Origin: Sulfitobacter maritimus
GTDB lineage: Bacteria > Pseudomonadota > Alphaproteobacteria > Rhodobacterales > Rhodobacteraceae
NCBI RefSeq assembly: GCF_013346665.1
Contig: NZ_JABVBB010000027.1
Span: 1-34,712 of the forward strand
Reading direction: 5' to 3'
Length of the DNA stretch: 34,712 nucleotides
The notes beneath the pieces were generated by a model that was given only the letters and a program-made list of their open reading frames with translations, made no database searches and had not been told where the DNA came from. Made by a program: the position numbers and the translations under genes. Position 1 is the first letter of the stretch. Each line of letters begins with the position of its first letter. Below, in pieces: positions 1-7,261 of this stretch.

Positions 1-103
1 GGCTCAAAGCCGACCTCGGATGCGGCGCAGCATCATATGGTATGATGTCTTGTCAACGTCGGGTTGTCGATGTGGGAGGGCGTGGTGGATCGGAGGATCC
101 ATC

Positions 104-736
104 ATGGAAACATCAAACTTACCGGCCATCCGCGCCTTACGCCCAGCCTGGAACAAAGGCCGGATCGTCGGCCAGAAAAGGCCGCTCAAGCCCAAACACG
201 TCTGGGCGATCAGGGTGCGGCTGGAATTGGCCGAGAACCATCGTGATCTGGCCCTCTTCAATCTTGCCATCGACAGCAAGCTGCGCGGCTGCGATCTGGT
301 GAAAATGAGGGTGGTCGATGTTATGGCATCCGGCCAAATCAAGGAACGCGCGTCGGTTCTTCAGAGCAAGACCCAGAAACCTGTGCGCTTCGAAATCTCC
401 GAAGGCACCCGTGCATCGCTGGCAAGATGGATGCGGGAGCCGCTGAGGGTCGGATCCGAATACCTCTGGCCTGGGCGTTTTCACGAACGGCTTCACATCT
501 CTACCCGCCAGTACGCGCGCATTGTGCGTGACTGGGTGACATCCATTGGTCTGGAGGCAAGCGCCTATGGCACGCACTCGATGCGGCGAACGAAAGTCAC
601 GCAGATTTACAAGAAAACAGGCAACCTAAGGGCGGTCCAACTGCTGTTGGGTCATACCAAGATGGACAGCACTGTCAGGCACCTCGGCGTCGAGCTTGAA
701 GATGCGCTGGTGATCGCCGAAGCTATCGAAATCTAA
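104..736 (+). CDS. Small tyrosine recombinase/integrase with His at the catalytic Tyr position
   Basis: A 210-residue phage-integrase-type catalytic domain without a full N-terminal core-binding domain, as is common for short Rhodobacteraceae plasmid recombinases. Visible active-site positions are R61 (KLRGCDL), K89 (QSKTQ), H158 and R161 (THSMRR) and H184 (LLGHTK). The family then expects a tyrosine in a TVRYLG-like motif, but this protein has TVRHLG, with His193 encoded by CAC at 680-682. The enzyme may therefore be unable to form the 3'-phosphotyrosyl intermediate. The start is the ATG at 104 because GGAGG lies at 92-96; an upstream in-frame ATG at 20 has no ribosome site. A strong terminator follows immediately. 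Family call is secure; activity is doubtful. Confidence 0.9.
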   Translation: METSNLPAIRALRPAWNKGRIVGQKRPLKPKHVWAIRVRLELAENHRDLALFNLAIDSKLRGCDLVKMRVVDVMASGQIKERASVLQSKTQKPVRFEISEGTRASLARWMREPLRVGSEYLWPGRFHERLHISTRQYARIVRDWVTSIGLEASAYGTHSMRRTKVTQIYKKTGNLRAVQLLLGHTKMDSTVRHLGVELEDALVIAEAIEI

Positions 737-742
737 ACCGCT

Positions 743-764
743 GGGCCGTCGTCACAGACGGCCC
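743..764 (+). terminator. Hairpin terminator after the integrase
   Basis: GGGCCGTC at 743-750 pairs perfectly with GACGGCCC at 757-764 around a 6-nt loop, 7 nt after the integrase stop codon. There is no long T run, so it may act as a weak intrinsic terminator or as an mRNA 3'-end stabiliser. Confidence 0.6.
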
Positions 765-1084
765 AAACCGGTCATTTGACAGCTCCGTAGGCAATGTCCG
801 GTTTGAGCCCAATTTGGCTAAGGCTGCGGGGCGCGCGGATGTCCATTAACGCAGAAGAGGCAAAATTCTCTTACAACTACTCGGGTTTCGGGTGAAGTCT
901 CCCGAAATTGAGAATATGCCGTCATTCAGGCAGTCAAGAAAAGAGCGTTTACTGGATGGTTTTAAGCCAGCCGAACATGCAAATCCGGTCCGGTAACAGT
1001 GATTTAACCTAACGGTCACAGGTCGCACTTCATCGAAGCTTTATCGCCAAATTTGTGCCTGATTTTCCCGGTAAACTGGACGGC
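765..1084. other. Non-coding stretch between integrase and nuclease genes
   Basis: About 320 bases with no convincing gene. A 60-residue minus-strand frame (846-1028) has no recognisable motif or ribosome site. The segment is less GC-rich than the surrounding genes and presumably holds the promoter of the nuclease gene at 1085, but I cannot point to clear -35/-10 boxes. Confidence 0.5.
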
Positions 1085-1600
1085 ATGTCAAAAGCCAGAG
1101 AATCTCGCCGCCGCAAAAACGGTCTGTCATTATTCCTATCGGTCATCACCTGCGCCGTCTTGCTATTTGCGACAGTGCAATGGACTGAAAATCAGGATGC
1201 CGTGCAGCAAAAGGCCAGCAAACCACGAATAATTAACGGGGGAGGCGCATGGACTGGCGGTAGTGCGTGGAAGATCGGCCGTAGAATGCATGAAACCACG
1301 GCTGCATTACCCGGGGCGCAGCTTGTTGACACCGTTACCCGCATCCGAGATGGCGATACTGTTGTTGTTGGTTTAATCCCAATCCGGTTGGCTAATCTCG
1401 ACTGTGCTGAACGTGGCACTAAATTTGGAGATCGCGCGACGCGCCAAATCGAGGGAATGGTCAAAAACGCTCAGCTTCGATGCACCTTAGAAGGACGACG
1501 TAGCTATGATCGCGAAGTTGGCGTTTGCAGCTTACCCGACGGACGTGACGTTGGAGAACTACTGATCGCAGGTGGATTTTGTCAGCGTTGGCGAGGATGA
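1085..1600 (+). CDS. Membrane-anchored staphylococcal-nuclease-like (thermonuclease family) protein
   Basis: A 171-residue protein with a basic N-terminus (KARESRRRK) and one hydrophobic segment at about residues 14-31, which suggests a signal anchor or signal peptide exporting the C-terminal domain. Residues 82-170 match the SNase fold: RIRDGDTV (D89, D91), IRLANLDCAE (R101, D106, E109) and SYDREVGV (R143), followed by GRDVGELLIAGGFC. These correspond to the metal-binding Asp and the catalytic Arg/Glu/Arg set of staphylococcal nuclease, so it should be an active Ca2+-dependent nuclease. I chose the ATG at 1085 since the KARESRRRK start suits a signal anchor; the ATG at 1055 would add ten unremarkable residues. 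Such genes are frequent on alphaproteobacterial plasmids, often near conjugation genes. Confidence 0.8.
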   Translation: MSKARESRRRKNGLSLFLSVITCAVLLFATVQWTENQDAVQQKASKPRIINGGGAWTGGSAWKIGRRMHETTAALPGAQLVDTVTRIRDGDTVVVGLIPIRLANLDCAERGTKFGDRATRQIEGMVKNAQLRCTLEGRRSYDREVGVCSLPDGRDVGELLIAGGFCQRWRG

Positions 1601-1690
1601 ATCCTACATTGGGGCAAGCACATCGAATGCATCCTTCGTCCGCTCCGCCCGGTAACTCGCTGAATACGCGCAATCTCTAAGCGGCTGCGG

Positions 1691-2506
1691 TCACTGCGCA
1701 GCGAATAAACGTCTGTCTATCGATGCCGAAAAATGCATCAGCACATTGTCCAACGCCTCAACATCATCAATCCTATTTTTCCAATACACATGCACATGAG
1801 AGCTACTAACTTGTGTTTTGGTTATCCTTACGAAGCCGTTATTGGTTAAAATGGCTTCATCCGCCCCATCAAGTATGATATTTGACGAGATGAAATTGTG
1901 CTTGTGACCTCGGTTTATGCCTCCGATCTTAATTCCCTTGTAGATGATAGCGATTTGCATTTTCCCGCTTTGAAATTCGAAAGTGCCTGCATGATGCTGA
2001 TGCATCACATAGGCCCGCATATCTGCGTTTAGTTCAGCAACGGCATCTTCAAGCGGAACCCCATTTTTTCGAAACGACTGGACCCCGCCGCCAATGAGTA
2101 TACCAGCCTCCACACGTTTTCCGAGCAACTCTTCTTCTGATATCCCTGATACAGCCATGATCGCTGGATAGTTTTTCTCAGGTATTGCTAATGTTCGAAC
2201 CCCATTGTCTTTGGCATAACTATCTGTTTGTTCTGGGATTTCATTTGCCACTACCCATCCCTGCACATTGCCAGCACTGTGTAACTTAAAGTCCTCTACA
2301 TAACGCGTGACTTGATCAATGGCGTGAGGCTTCGCCTTGTCCTTCTTCACTTCTATCACGTGTTTTGTGCCGTCTCGATGCTGCAATAACATATCGATGC
2401 GTCCACTCGGAAGTGTCAATTGCTGAGCAATAAGCGAATATCCGTCGCCAAAAACATGCATGACGGACCGAGATAGAAGGATTTCAAAATACCGTTCGCT
2501 TGCCAT
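1691..2506 (-). CDS. NucS-like PD-(D/E)xK nuclease-domain protein
   Basis: A 271-residue protein. Residues about 22-75 carry a restriction-endonuclease-like core: SGRIDMLL (D38), HVIEVKK (E52, K54) and an AIDQVTRYV helix (Q65), the arrangement seen in the C-terminal domain of NucS/EndoMS and related DUF nucleases. The remaining about 190 residues are not recognised; the last part is rich in Asn, His and beta-branched residues. The ATG at 2506 is preceded by GAGAAGAGAA; an extension upstream to 2641 is Cys-rich and unlike the family. It converges on the SNase gene and its base composition is visibly more AT-rich than the ardC side, which suggests separate acquisition. It could be a defence or repair nuclease; substrate unknown. 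Confidence 0.7.
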   Translation of the reverse strand: MASERYFEILLSRSVMHVFGDGYSLIAQQLTLPSGRIDMLLQHRDGTKHVIEVKKDKAKPHAIDQVTRYVEDFKLHSAGNVQGWVVANEIPEQTDSYAKDNGVRTLAIPEKNYPAIMAVSGISEEELLGKRVEAGILIGGGVQSFRKNGVPLEDAVAELNADMRAYVMHQHHAGTFEFQSGKMQIAIIYKGIKIGGINRGHKHNFISSNIILDGADEAILTNNGFVRITKTQVSSSHVHVYWKNRIDDVEALDNVLMHFSASIDRRLFAAQ

Positions 2507-2564
2507 CAGTTCTCTTCTCGCTGAAAATATTCTTAATCTGTGTGCAGATCTGTATACCCTTGAG

Positions 2565-2581
2565 ATAGAATAAAATTCTAT
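2565..2581 (-). promoter_or_regulatory. Perfect palindrome upstream of the NucS-like gene
   Basis: ATAGAAT, three bases, then ATTCTAT: a perfect 7+3+7 inverted repeat 59 bp upstream of the start codon of the minus-strand nuclease gene, in an AT-rich promoter-like stretch. It is a plausible operator, possibly overlapping a -10 box. No regulator gene lies next to it, so the binding protein is unknown. Confidence 0.4.
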
Positions 2582-3258
2582 GGCACTGATTGTAATACAA
2601 CAAGGCGATTTACATAACGACCACCTTAGAAAACCGTTCATCTAAAAGTTCGCTGAACCCGCCATTGGCGCACTTGCGGCGAAAGTCAGAAAAGTCCGCC
2701 CTGCCGACCTTCATCCTCCGATGATGCTGCGCGATGGACGAATGGCCGGTCTAGTGAAGCTGCACCGCGGCGATCGGCAAGGGATTGAACGGCAGGTCAG
2801 GGCCGTTCGCGACGCGAATGAACAGCGTGAAAATGCAAGGCTGCCAGATGTCTCGGCGCCCCTAAGGGCGCACTTATGCAAACTCTTCACCTGCGGTTCC
2901 AAGCTTTGCGGGCGATATCACTTGGGCAAAGCCTCGGTTGACGGCCAATCCTGTCAGTTTCCAAATTCTGTTGATCCGCCTCCCATCCCGGCAGGTCCGA
3001 GAAAACCGGCAAGCGCCGCCTGTGGCGTCGGTTCCGGTCGAGAATTCCGGTTCCTCCCACGCGCAGGCGCGCGGTTCCCTCCCAAATTCACGCCCTCCAC
3101 CCAGTTGTCACGGCCCCGCCGGGCCGCAAGACGGGCTTTGCCCTTACCTGCTCTGCCCTTCGGAATGCATGGGCATTCCAAAGATCAGAACAGGAAGGCC
3201 CGCCCATTGGCGGAAAGGGGAAGAGACCCGGCCCGCGTCACTCGAAGGAGGGTCACAA
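2582..3258 (+). other. Long GC-rich leader region upstream of ardC
   Basis: No supported gene in about 680 bases. The frame of ardC is open back to 2938, but the predicted extension is Pro/Arg/Ser-rich low-complexity sequence without family similarity, so I treat it as non-coding. The region contains a perfect hairpin, GGAATGC at 3162-3168 with GCATTCC at 3173-3179, and further GC-rich inverted repeats just upstream of the ardC ribosome site. It probably holds the ardC promoter and a structured 5' leader. ArdC genes are known to be expressed on entry into a new host; whether this leader contributes is inference. Confidence 0.4.
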
Positions 3259-4143
3259 ATGACCGCAGAGAAGTTTGACGTTTACACCCATGTTACCAAT
3301 CAGATCGTCGCGCAGATCGAGGCCGGAACACCGCCCTGGCGCAAGCTGTGGACCGGCTGCGGGGCATCGGTCAGCTTGCCGGAACGGTTCAACGGCGAAG
3401 CCTATCGGGGCATCAATATCCTGATGCTTTGGGCCACGGCGATGTTGAAGGACTACAGCTCAGCCCGCTGGATGACGTTCAATCAGGCCAAGCAGCTTGG
3501 GGGTCATGTCCGCAAGGGTGAGAAATCTGCTACCGTGGTGAAATACGGCACCGTCGAGCGTGAGGACGAGAACGGCGAGGAACGCCAGATCCCCTATGCC
3601 AAAGCCTACCGCGTGTTCAACGCCGACCAGATCGAGGGCTTGCCCGCTGAATTCTATATCCTGCCTGATCCGCCCCGTGATCTTGGCACCGAGGCCGACC
3701 CCGAGCTGGAGGCGTTCTTTGCCGCGACCGGTGCGCAGATCGACAGCACCGAGGAGCCGCGTGCCTATTACAACATCAAGACGGACCGCATCCACATGCC
3801 GCCGATTGCGACGTTTCACAAGGCCGCAGGATATTATGGCACCTTGGCGCATGAGCTGACCCACCGGACAGGGGCGACAAAGCGGCTTGACCGTTTGGGC
3901 CGGTTCTATGATCGCAAGGCCTACGCCTTCGAGGAGCTGGTCGCGGAAATCGGAAACTGCATGCTTTGCGCGCAGATCGGGGTGGAGCCTGAATTTGACC
4001 AGAGCGCGGCCTATGTCGAAGGATGGCTTGAGGCGATGAAGGAAGACAGCCGAGCGATTTTCCGCGCGGCGTCCGAGGCGCAGAAGGCCGTGGATTACAT
4101 CATGGACCGCACCGCGCAGGCCGACCGGATGGCCGCTGAGTAA
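3259..4143 (+). CDS. ardC: ArdC-type anti-restriction / zincin-like metallopeptidase protein
   Basis: A 294-residue protein with the two-domain layout of ArdC from conjugative plasmids. The N-terminal domain (about 1-130, beginning KFDVYTHVTNQIVAQIEAG with PPWRKLW) is the ssDNA-binding ArdC-N domain. The C-terminal zincin domain has HELTH at residues 198-202 with a downstream Glu in the EELVAEIG motif as the third zinc ligand. Known family members protect incoming DNA from restriction and bind single-stranded DNA during transfer. The start at 3259 is set by AAGGAGG at 3245-3251. The gene stands alone and ends at a strong terminator. Its presence supports the reading of this window as part of a conjugative element. 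Confidence 0.93.
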   Translation: MTAEKFDVYTHVTNQIVAQIEAGTPPWRKLWTGCGASVSLPERFNGEAYRGINILMLWATAMLKDYSSARWMTFNQAKQLGGHVRKGEKSATVVKYGTVEREDENGEERQIPYAKAYRVFNADQIEGLPAEFYILPDPPRDLGTEADPELEAFFAATGAQIDSTEEPRAYYNIKTDRIHMPPIATFHKAAGYYGTLAHELTHRTGATKRLDRLGRFYDRKAYAFEELVAEIGNCMLCAQIGVEPEFDQSAAYVEGWLEAMKEDSRAIFRAASEAQKAVDYIMDRTAQADRMAAE

Positions 4144-4168
4144 CAGCCCACACCGCCGAAATGATCGA

Positions 4169-4196
4169 GGCCCCCGTCAGCATGCGGGGGCCTTTT
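4169..4196 (+). terminator. Rho-independent terminator after ardC
   Basis: GGCCCCCG at 4169-4176 pairs perfectly with CGGGGGCC at 4185-4192 around an 8-nt loop, followed by TTTT. It lies 25 nt after the ardC stop codon. Confidence 0.9.
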
Positions 4197-4220
4197 GCGT
4201 TCTGGCGTGATCGAGGCGGT

Positions 4221-4322
4221 GGGCGGTTTTTTATGATGACCTTTCGGTGGGCAACCTGAAGGCTACCCGCCGACAGGCCCGGCGCTTCGCGCGGACGGGC
4301 ATGAGACGCCCGAAAACCGTCC
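4221..4322 (+). ncRNA. Candidate structured RNA or DNA element downstream of ardC
   Basis: A segment of about 102 nt that can fold into a closed multi-branch structure. Outer helix: 4221-4230 with 4313-4322 (10 bp, one G-U). Helix 2: 4244-4251 with 4266-4273 (8 bp, one G-U). Helix 3: 4277-4285 with 4289-4300 (GCCCG/CGGGC around GCGC-ttc-GCGC). An alternative pairing uses 4296-4300 with 4308-4312. It lies after the ardC terminator and has no coding frame of note. It could be a small RNA, a leader for the next gene, or a folded single-stranded DNA site used during conjugation. No match to a named family is claimed. Confidence 0.35.
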
Positions 4323-4481
4323 TGAAAGGTGGGGCAGGCAGCCCGTCCGCGCTGCCTATTTGCAGCAGATTCTGCCAAGGATCAGATAATTCCGAAAGAC
4401 TGTTCGGTTTGCGATTGTATCCTGCATTCGGTTCCGCAGATGGAACGAACCAACGGTTAATCGAGGCAGCGGGCAGCTCAC

Positions 4482-5600
4482 ATGCAAAGCATTGCGAAGT
4501 TTTACCCAGCTCTTGCGTTAACAATGATACTCGCTGCGTCGCCGGACTTTTCCCGGGCACAATCCGGGGACGCCCATCTTCACCCGGACGTGATAAGCGG
4601 GTTTGTCGAGGTGCCTGCCGCGTCGATCTACTATGAGCAACGAGGGTCTGGCCCCATGCTGCTTCTCATCCCGGACGGCCCGTTCGATGCCGGTATATTT
4701 TCGACACTGGCAGAGCGATTGAGCGCGTGTTTCACCGTCGTTGCCATCGACCCCCGTTGCAACTCCCGCAGTTCATGCAGGGAGTTTACAGCTGCATTCG
4801 ATGTCAATTCAGAGGCAGATGACGCAGCAGAAGTCATCACCGAGCTGACCGGTGGGCAGGCTTTCGTCTTCGGGACCGGGGGTGGCGCTCATGTTGCCCT
4901 GAGCCTGGCGGCGAACCATCCTTATGCCGTCAAGAGCGTAATCGCGCACGAACCGCCATCAATGATGCTCCTTGAGGACCCTTCAGAAGTCCTGGCAGCA
5001 AACGAGGCGATGTACGAGGCAGGTCGCCATGACGGGATCGACACTGCGATCGAGCGTTTTCTGGCGGAGAGGGGGCTGTCCGGGCTTGACGACAGCGCCA
5101 CATCGGGCGGTTCGGTCCTGTTGCCCGAATACGAAGCAACCCTTCGACGCGTAAGGACGAACTTCGACTATTGGTTGATCCACGGAATGAACCCTGTCTT
5201 TCAATTTCAACCGAACATTTCCGCGCTTCGCGATGGCAACGTGGCGGTTCATATCACGGTGGGCGAGATGTCGCTGGGTCGGCCGACCCACGAAATGGGA
5301 GCTGCATTATCGACGGCACTCGCAACCGAGCTGACCGTCATGGAGGGAAGCCCCTTTGTGTCTGGACCGGATGTCGATGACTTTGCCGATGGCGTTCTAG
5401 GGGGCTTCACCGATCAAACCGATCACTCGCTGGTGCGATGCACCTTCGGGCTTCAAGCGGGCAGACCGGCAGGTTTTGGAGCCGGGGCATTCTCGGCTGA
5501 TCGTTCCCTTCTCAGTGCATTCGCGCACGCCCCAGGCTACAGCAACCAGACTGACGGCTCTCACGGCGAAGACCGCGTCGATAGCCTCTTTGCCCGATAG
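4482..5600 (+). CDS. Secreted alpha/beta-hydrolase homologue lacking catalytic Ser and His
   Basis: A 372-residue protein with a signal peptide (hydrophobic core about residues 8-20) followed by an alpha/beta-hydrolase fold (about 43-305). The nucleophile elbow, normally G-x-S-x-G, reads FGTGGGA, so position 133 is Gly (GGG at 4878-4880). In the related protein at 11845-12747 the same site is FGTSGGA, and its catalytic His (PGDHVAY) aligns with Pro here (EGSPFVS). The oxyanion-hole segment IPGGP is IPDGP. It is therefore probably a non-catalytic binding protein or a decaying paralogue. The last about 60 residues run past the normal end of the fold and overlap the AraC gene tail. Ribosome site is weak; start chosen for the signal peptide. 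Confidence 0.72.
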   Translation: MQSIAKFYPALALTMILAASPDFSRAQSGDAHLHPDVISGFVEVPAASIYYEQRGSGPMLLLIPDGPFDAGIFSTLAERLSACFTVVAIDPRCNSRSSCREFTAAFDVNSEADDAAEVITELTGGQAFVFGTGGGAHVALSLAANHPYAVKSVIAHEPPSMMLLEDPSEVLAANEAMYEAGRHDGIDTAIERFLAERGLSGLDDSATSGGSVLLPEYEATLRRVRTNFDYWLIHGMNPVFQFQPNISALRDGNVAVHITVGEMSLGRPTHEMGAALSTALATELTVMEGSPFVSGPDVDDFADGVLGGFTDQTDHSLVRCTFGLQAGRPAGFGAGAFSADRSLLSAFAHAPGYSNQTDGSHGEDRVDSLFAR

Positions 5601-6566
5601 TAACTCCCCGATGATCCGCGCTAGGAAAATGAGGTCGATTGCTTGAGGGATAGGGCTCATAGCGAAAACAGCGTCCGATACTCGACCGCCCGGCGTCTTT
5701 CCTCTGACCTGCCTGAATACCGCTGTCATGTGTGACTGGCTGGAAAAGCCGCTCGCGAGCGCGATTTCAGCAAGGCCAAGCCCGGGAATCTCGGTCATCA
5801 GCTCTTCCGCTCTTTCGACCCGCAGGGCCAGAACGTACCGGTAGGGCGTCCGACCGGTTGTCCGTTTGAAGAGCGCCGAGAAGTGTGACGGGCTGCGATT
5901 GGCAACAGAGGCCATATCGGCCACTGTGATCGCGCCGTGCAATTTCGCGCGAACGAATTCGTCCAAATGATGCAGATTGGCGGGTGACAGGCCGTGCGTT
6001 CGGGGCGCGAGATTTTTATTTCCCACCAGATGACGCAGACGATCCGCGAGGAGCTGAAGGGCGCTGTCCGCGAAAAGGTTGCACCCTGATCCGTCATCCC
6101 CGCCTTCGTGCCAGAGAGTGTCACACAGGTCGGTGAGAAGCCGGTCCTGGAACGGGGCAGCGTAGAGCTTGCCGAGGCGCTCGACGGCGGCTTTTCCGGC
6201 CGGGTCCATATCGTCGCTGAACATCGCGACTGGCAGGCAGACACCGAGAAACCCGTGCCGGTCGGAGAGTGACACATCGGAGGCTGCATCCGGGGGGACG
6301 AGCGTGAGATCGTCACGACGCCATCTGCCGGTCCAACGCCCCGCCCCCCAGTCAAATTTCGCTTCCTTCACGCCCTGTCGTGCGAGGTAAAGCAGAACGG
6401 TCGGCATGGGTGGATCGGGAAACTGACCGGCAGGCTGATTGGCCGAAAACATCGCCACCGGCTGACGCCCGATGACCTTCCGGTCTGTCAGATACCGGGC
6501 GTAGGGACCGCGCGCATAGTAGTCGGCATGGTCCAGATAGGTGTCGTCATTTTGGGCCTGTGTCAT
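5397..6566 (-). CDS. AraC-family transcriptional regulator with a long C-terminal extension
   Basis: A 389-residue protein. The N-terminal about 190 residues form an AraC-type sensor/cupin-like domain; the two helix-turn-helix motifs lie at about 205-233 (ITVADMASVANRSPSHFSALFKR) and 255-290 (GLAEIALASGFSSQSHMTAVFRQ), ending with the usual GKTPG. AraC proteins normally stop within about ten residues of that motif; this one continues for about 90 residues, including a hydrophobic stretch around IDLIFLARIIGELL and VSLVAVAWG. The extension overlaps the 3' end of the convergent hydrolase gene by 204 nt, so the natural stop has probably been lost or replaced. The target is unknown; the neighbouring genes at 4482 and 6702 are candidates. 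Confidence 0.85.
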   Translation of the reverse strand: MTQAQNDDTYLDHADYYARGPYARYLTDRKVIGRQPVAMFSANQPAGQFPDPPMPTVLLYLARQGVKEAKFDWGAGRWTGRWRRDDLTLVPPDAASDVSLSDRHGFLGVCLPVAMFSDDMDPAGKAAVERLGKLYAAPFQDRLLTDLCDTLWHEGGDDGSGCNLFADSALQLLADRLRHLVGNKNLAPRTHGLSPANLHHLDEFVRAKLHGAITVADMASVANRSPSHFSALFKRTTGRTPYRYVLALRVERAEELMTEIPGLGLAEIALASGFSSQSHMTAVFRQVRGKTPGGRVSDAVFAMSPIPQAIDLIFLARIIGELLSGKEAIDAVFAVRAVSLVAVAWGVRECTEKGTISRECPGSKTCRSARLKPEGASHQRVIGLIGEAP

Positions 6567-6701
6567 TGTTTATCCGATCGAAACAGGAGGATTCTAACAG
6601 GCATCGGAGAATCATGTAAGACGCAGGCCCGCATTGCGCCTATCTTGGCCGGGTCCGCAGTGGCGGGCCAAACAAACAAAAAGTCGAGGCAGGCAAAATT
6701 T

Positions 6702-7124
6702 ATGACCAGTTTTTCACTATCGAGGGTTGCCCTGTTGGCAACCTGTGTCTGGGGCGTGGCGGCGATGGCCGATGATTCGCTGTACCCTGAGGAAGGGCCG
6801 TTTCGGCCCGGCGAGGGGTTCGGCACCCCGGCCACCTGCGAGACCATGCCCGACTGGATCGACCGCGCGCCGGAGGTCAACGGCCGGGTAAGCATGGTGA
6901 TCGAAGGGCCAATTGTCGAAAGCCACTGGGACGGCGCGCTGGCCTATCTCATCATGTGCCAGCCGGAGCAGGTTCAGGTCATGTGCGTGACCTACTACCC
7001 CGAGGATGTGACGGGCGAGCCCGTCCAGTTCGCGGGCGGCTACAACCGCGCCGGAGAGCGTCAGATCATTCTTGACCCCTGTTTGACTTATCCGGTCGAT
7101 GGAGAACCGGTTGAAGAGAATTAG
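6702..7124 (+). CDS. Secreted protein of unknown function
   Basis: A 140-residue protein with a clear signal peptide (SLSRVALLATCVWGVAAMA, cleavage near residue 23). The mature part is acidic, has four cysteines (in TPATCETM, IMCQPE, VMCVTYY and DPCLTY) that could form two disulfides, and no recognised domain. I chose the ATG at 6702 for the signal peptide; the longer frame to 6528 overlaps the AraC start. It is divergent from the AraC gene, with about 135 bp between them, which suggests AraC control. A hairpin follows it at 7150. Confidence 0.6.
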   Translation: MTSFSLSRVALLATCVWGVAAMADDSLYPEEGPFRPGEGFGTPATCETMPDWIDRAPEVNGRVSMVIEGPIVESHWDGALAYLIMCQPEQVQVMCVTYYPEDVTGEPVQFAGGYNRAGERQIILDPCLTYPVDGEPVEEN

Positions 7125-7149
7125 GAGTTGGACCGACCCCCTGAGATTG

Positions 7150-7183
7150 CCGCAGCGGATTGCCTTTTTCGGCATTGCTGCGG
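7150..7183 (+). terminator. Long hairpin after the secreted-protein gene
   Basis: CCGCAGC at 7150-7156 pairs with GCTGCGG at 7177-7183, with an inner TGCC/GGCA stem around TTTTTC. It lies 25 nt after the stop codon at 7124 and probably ends that transcript before the tetR promoter. There is no trailing T run. Confidence 0.5.
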
Positions 7184-7232
7184 TGAGGTCACAATTGTCA
7201 GACATGATGTTTCCTCGGTATTCAACTTGAAT

Positions 7233-7258
7233 AGATACCAACTGTACGGTATGTATCT
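7233..7258. promoter_or_regulatory. Palindromic operator upstream of the TetR-family gene
   Basis: A nested inverted repeat directly before the start codon at 7262: AGATAC at 7233-7238 with GTATCT at 7253-7258, and inside it ATACC at 7235-7239 with GGTAT at 7248-7252. Position and symmetry are typical of TetR self-regulation. Confidence 0.65.
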
Positions 7259-7261
7259 GCC

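Noticed and set aside
846..1028. 60-residue minus-strand ORF between integrase and nuclease
   Set aside because: No ribosome site, no motif, not part of any operon.
2938..3258. 107-residue N-terminal extension of ArdC in an open frame
   Set aside because: It is Pro/Arg/Ser-rich, has no family similarity, and a strong ribosome site sits directly before the ATG at 3259.
4247..4636. 129-residue plus-strand ORF covering the structured element and hydrolase start
   Set aside because: It overlaps the signal-peptide region of the hydrolase in another frame and has shadow-like composition.
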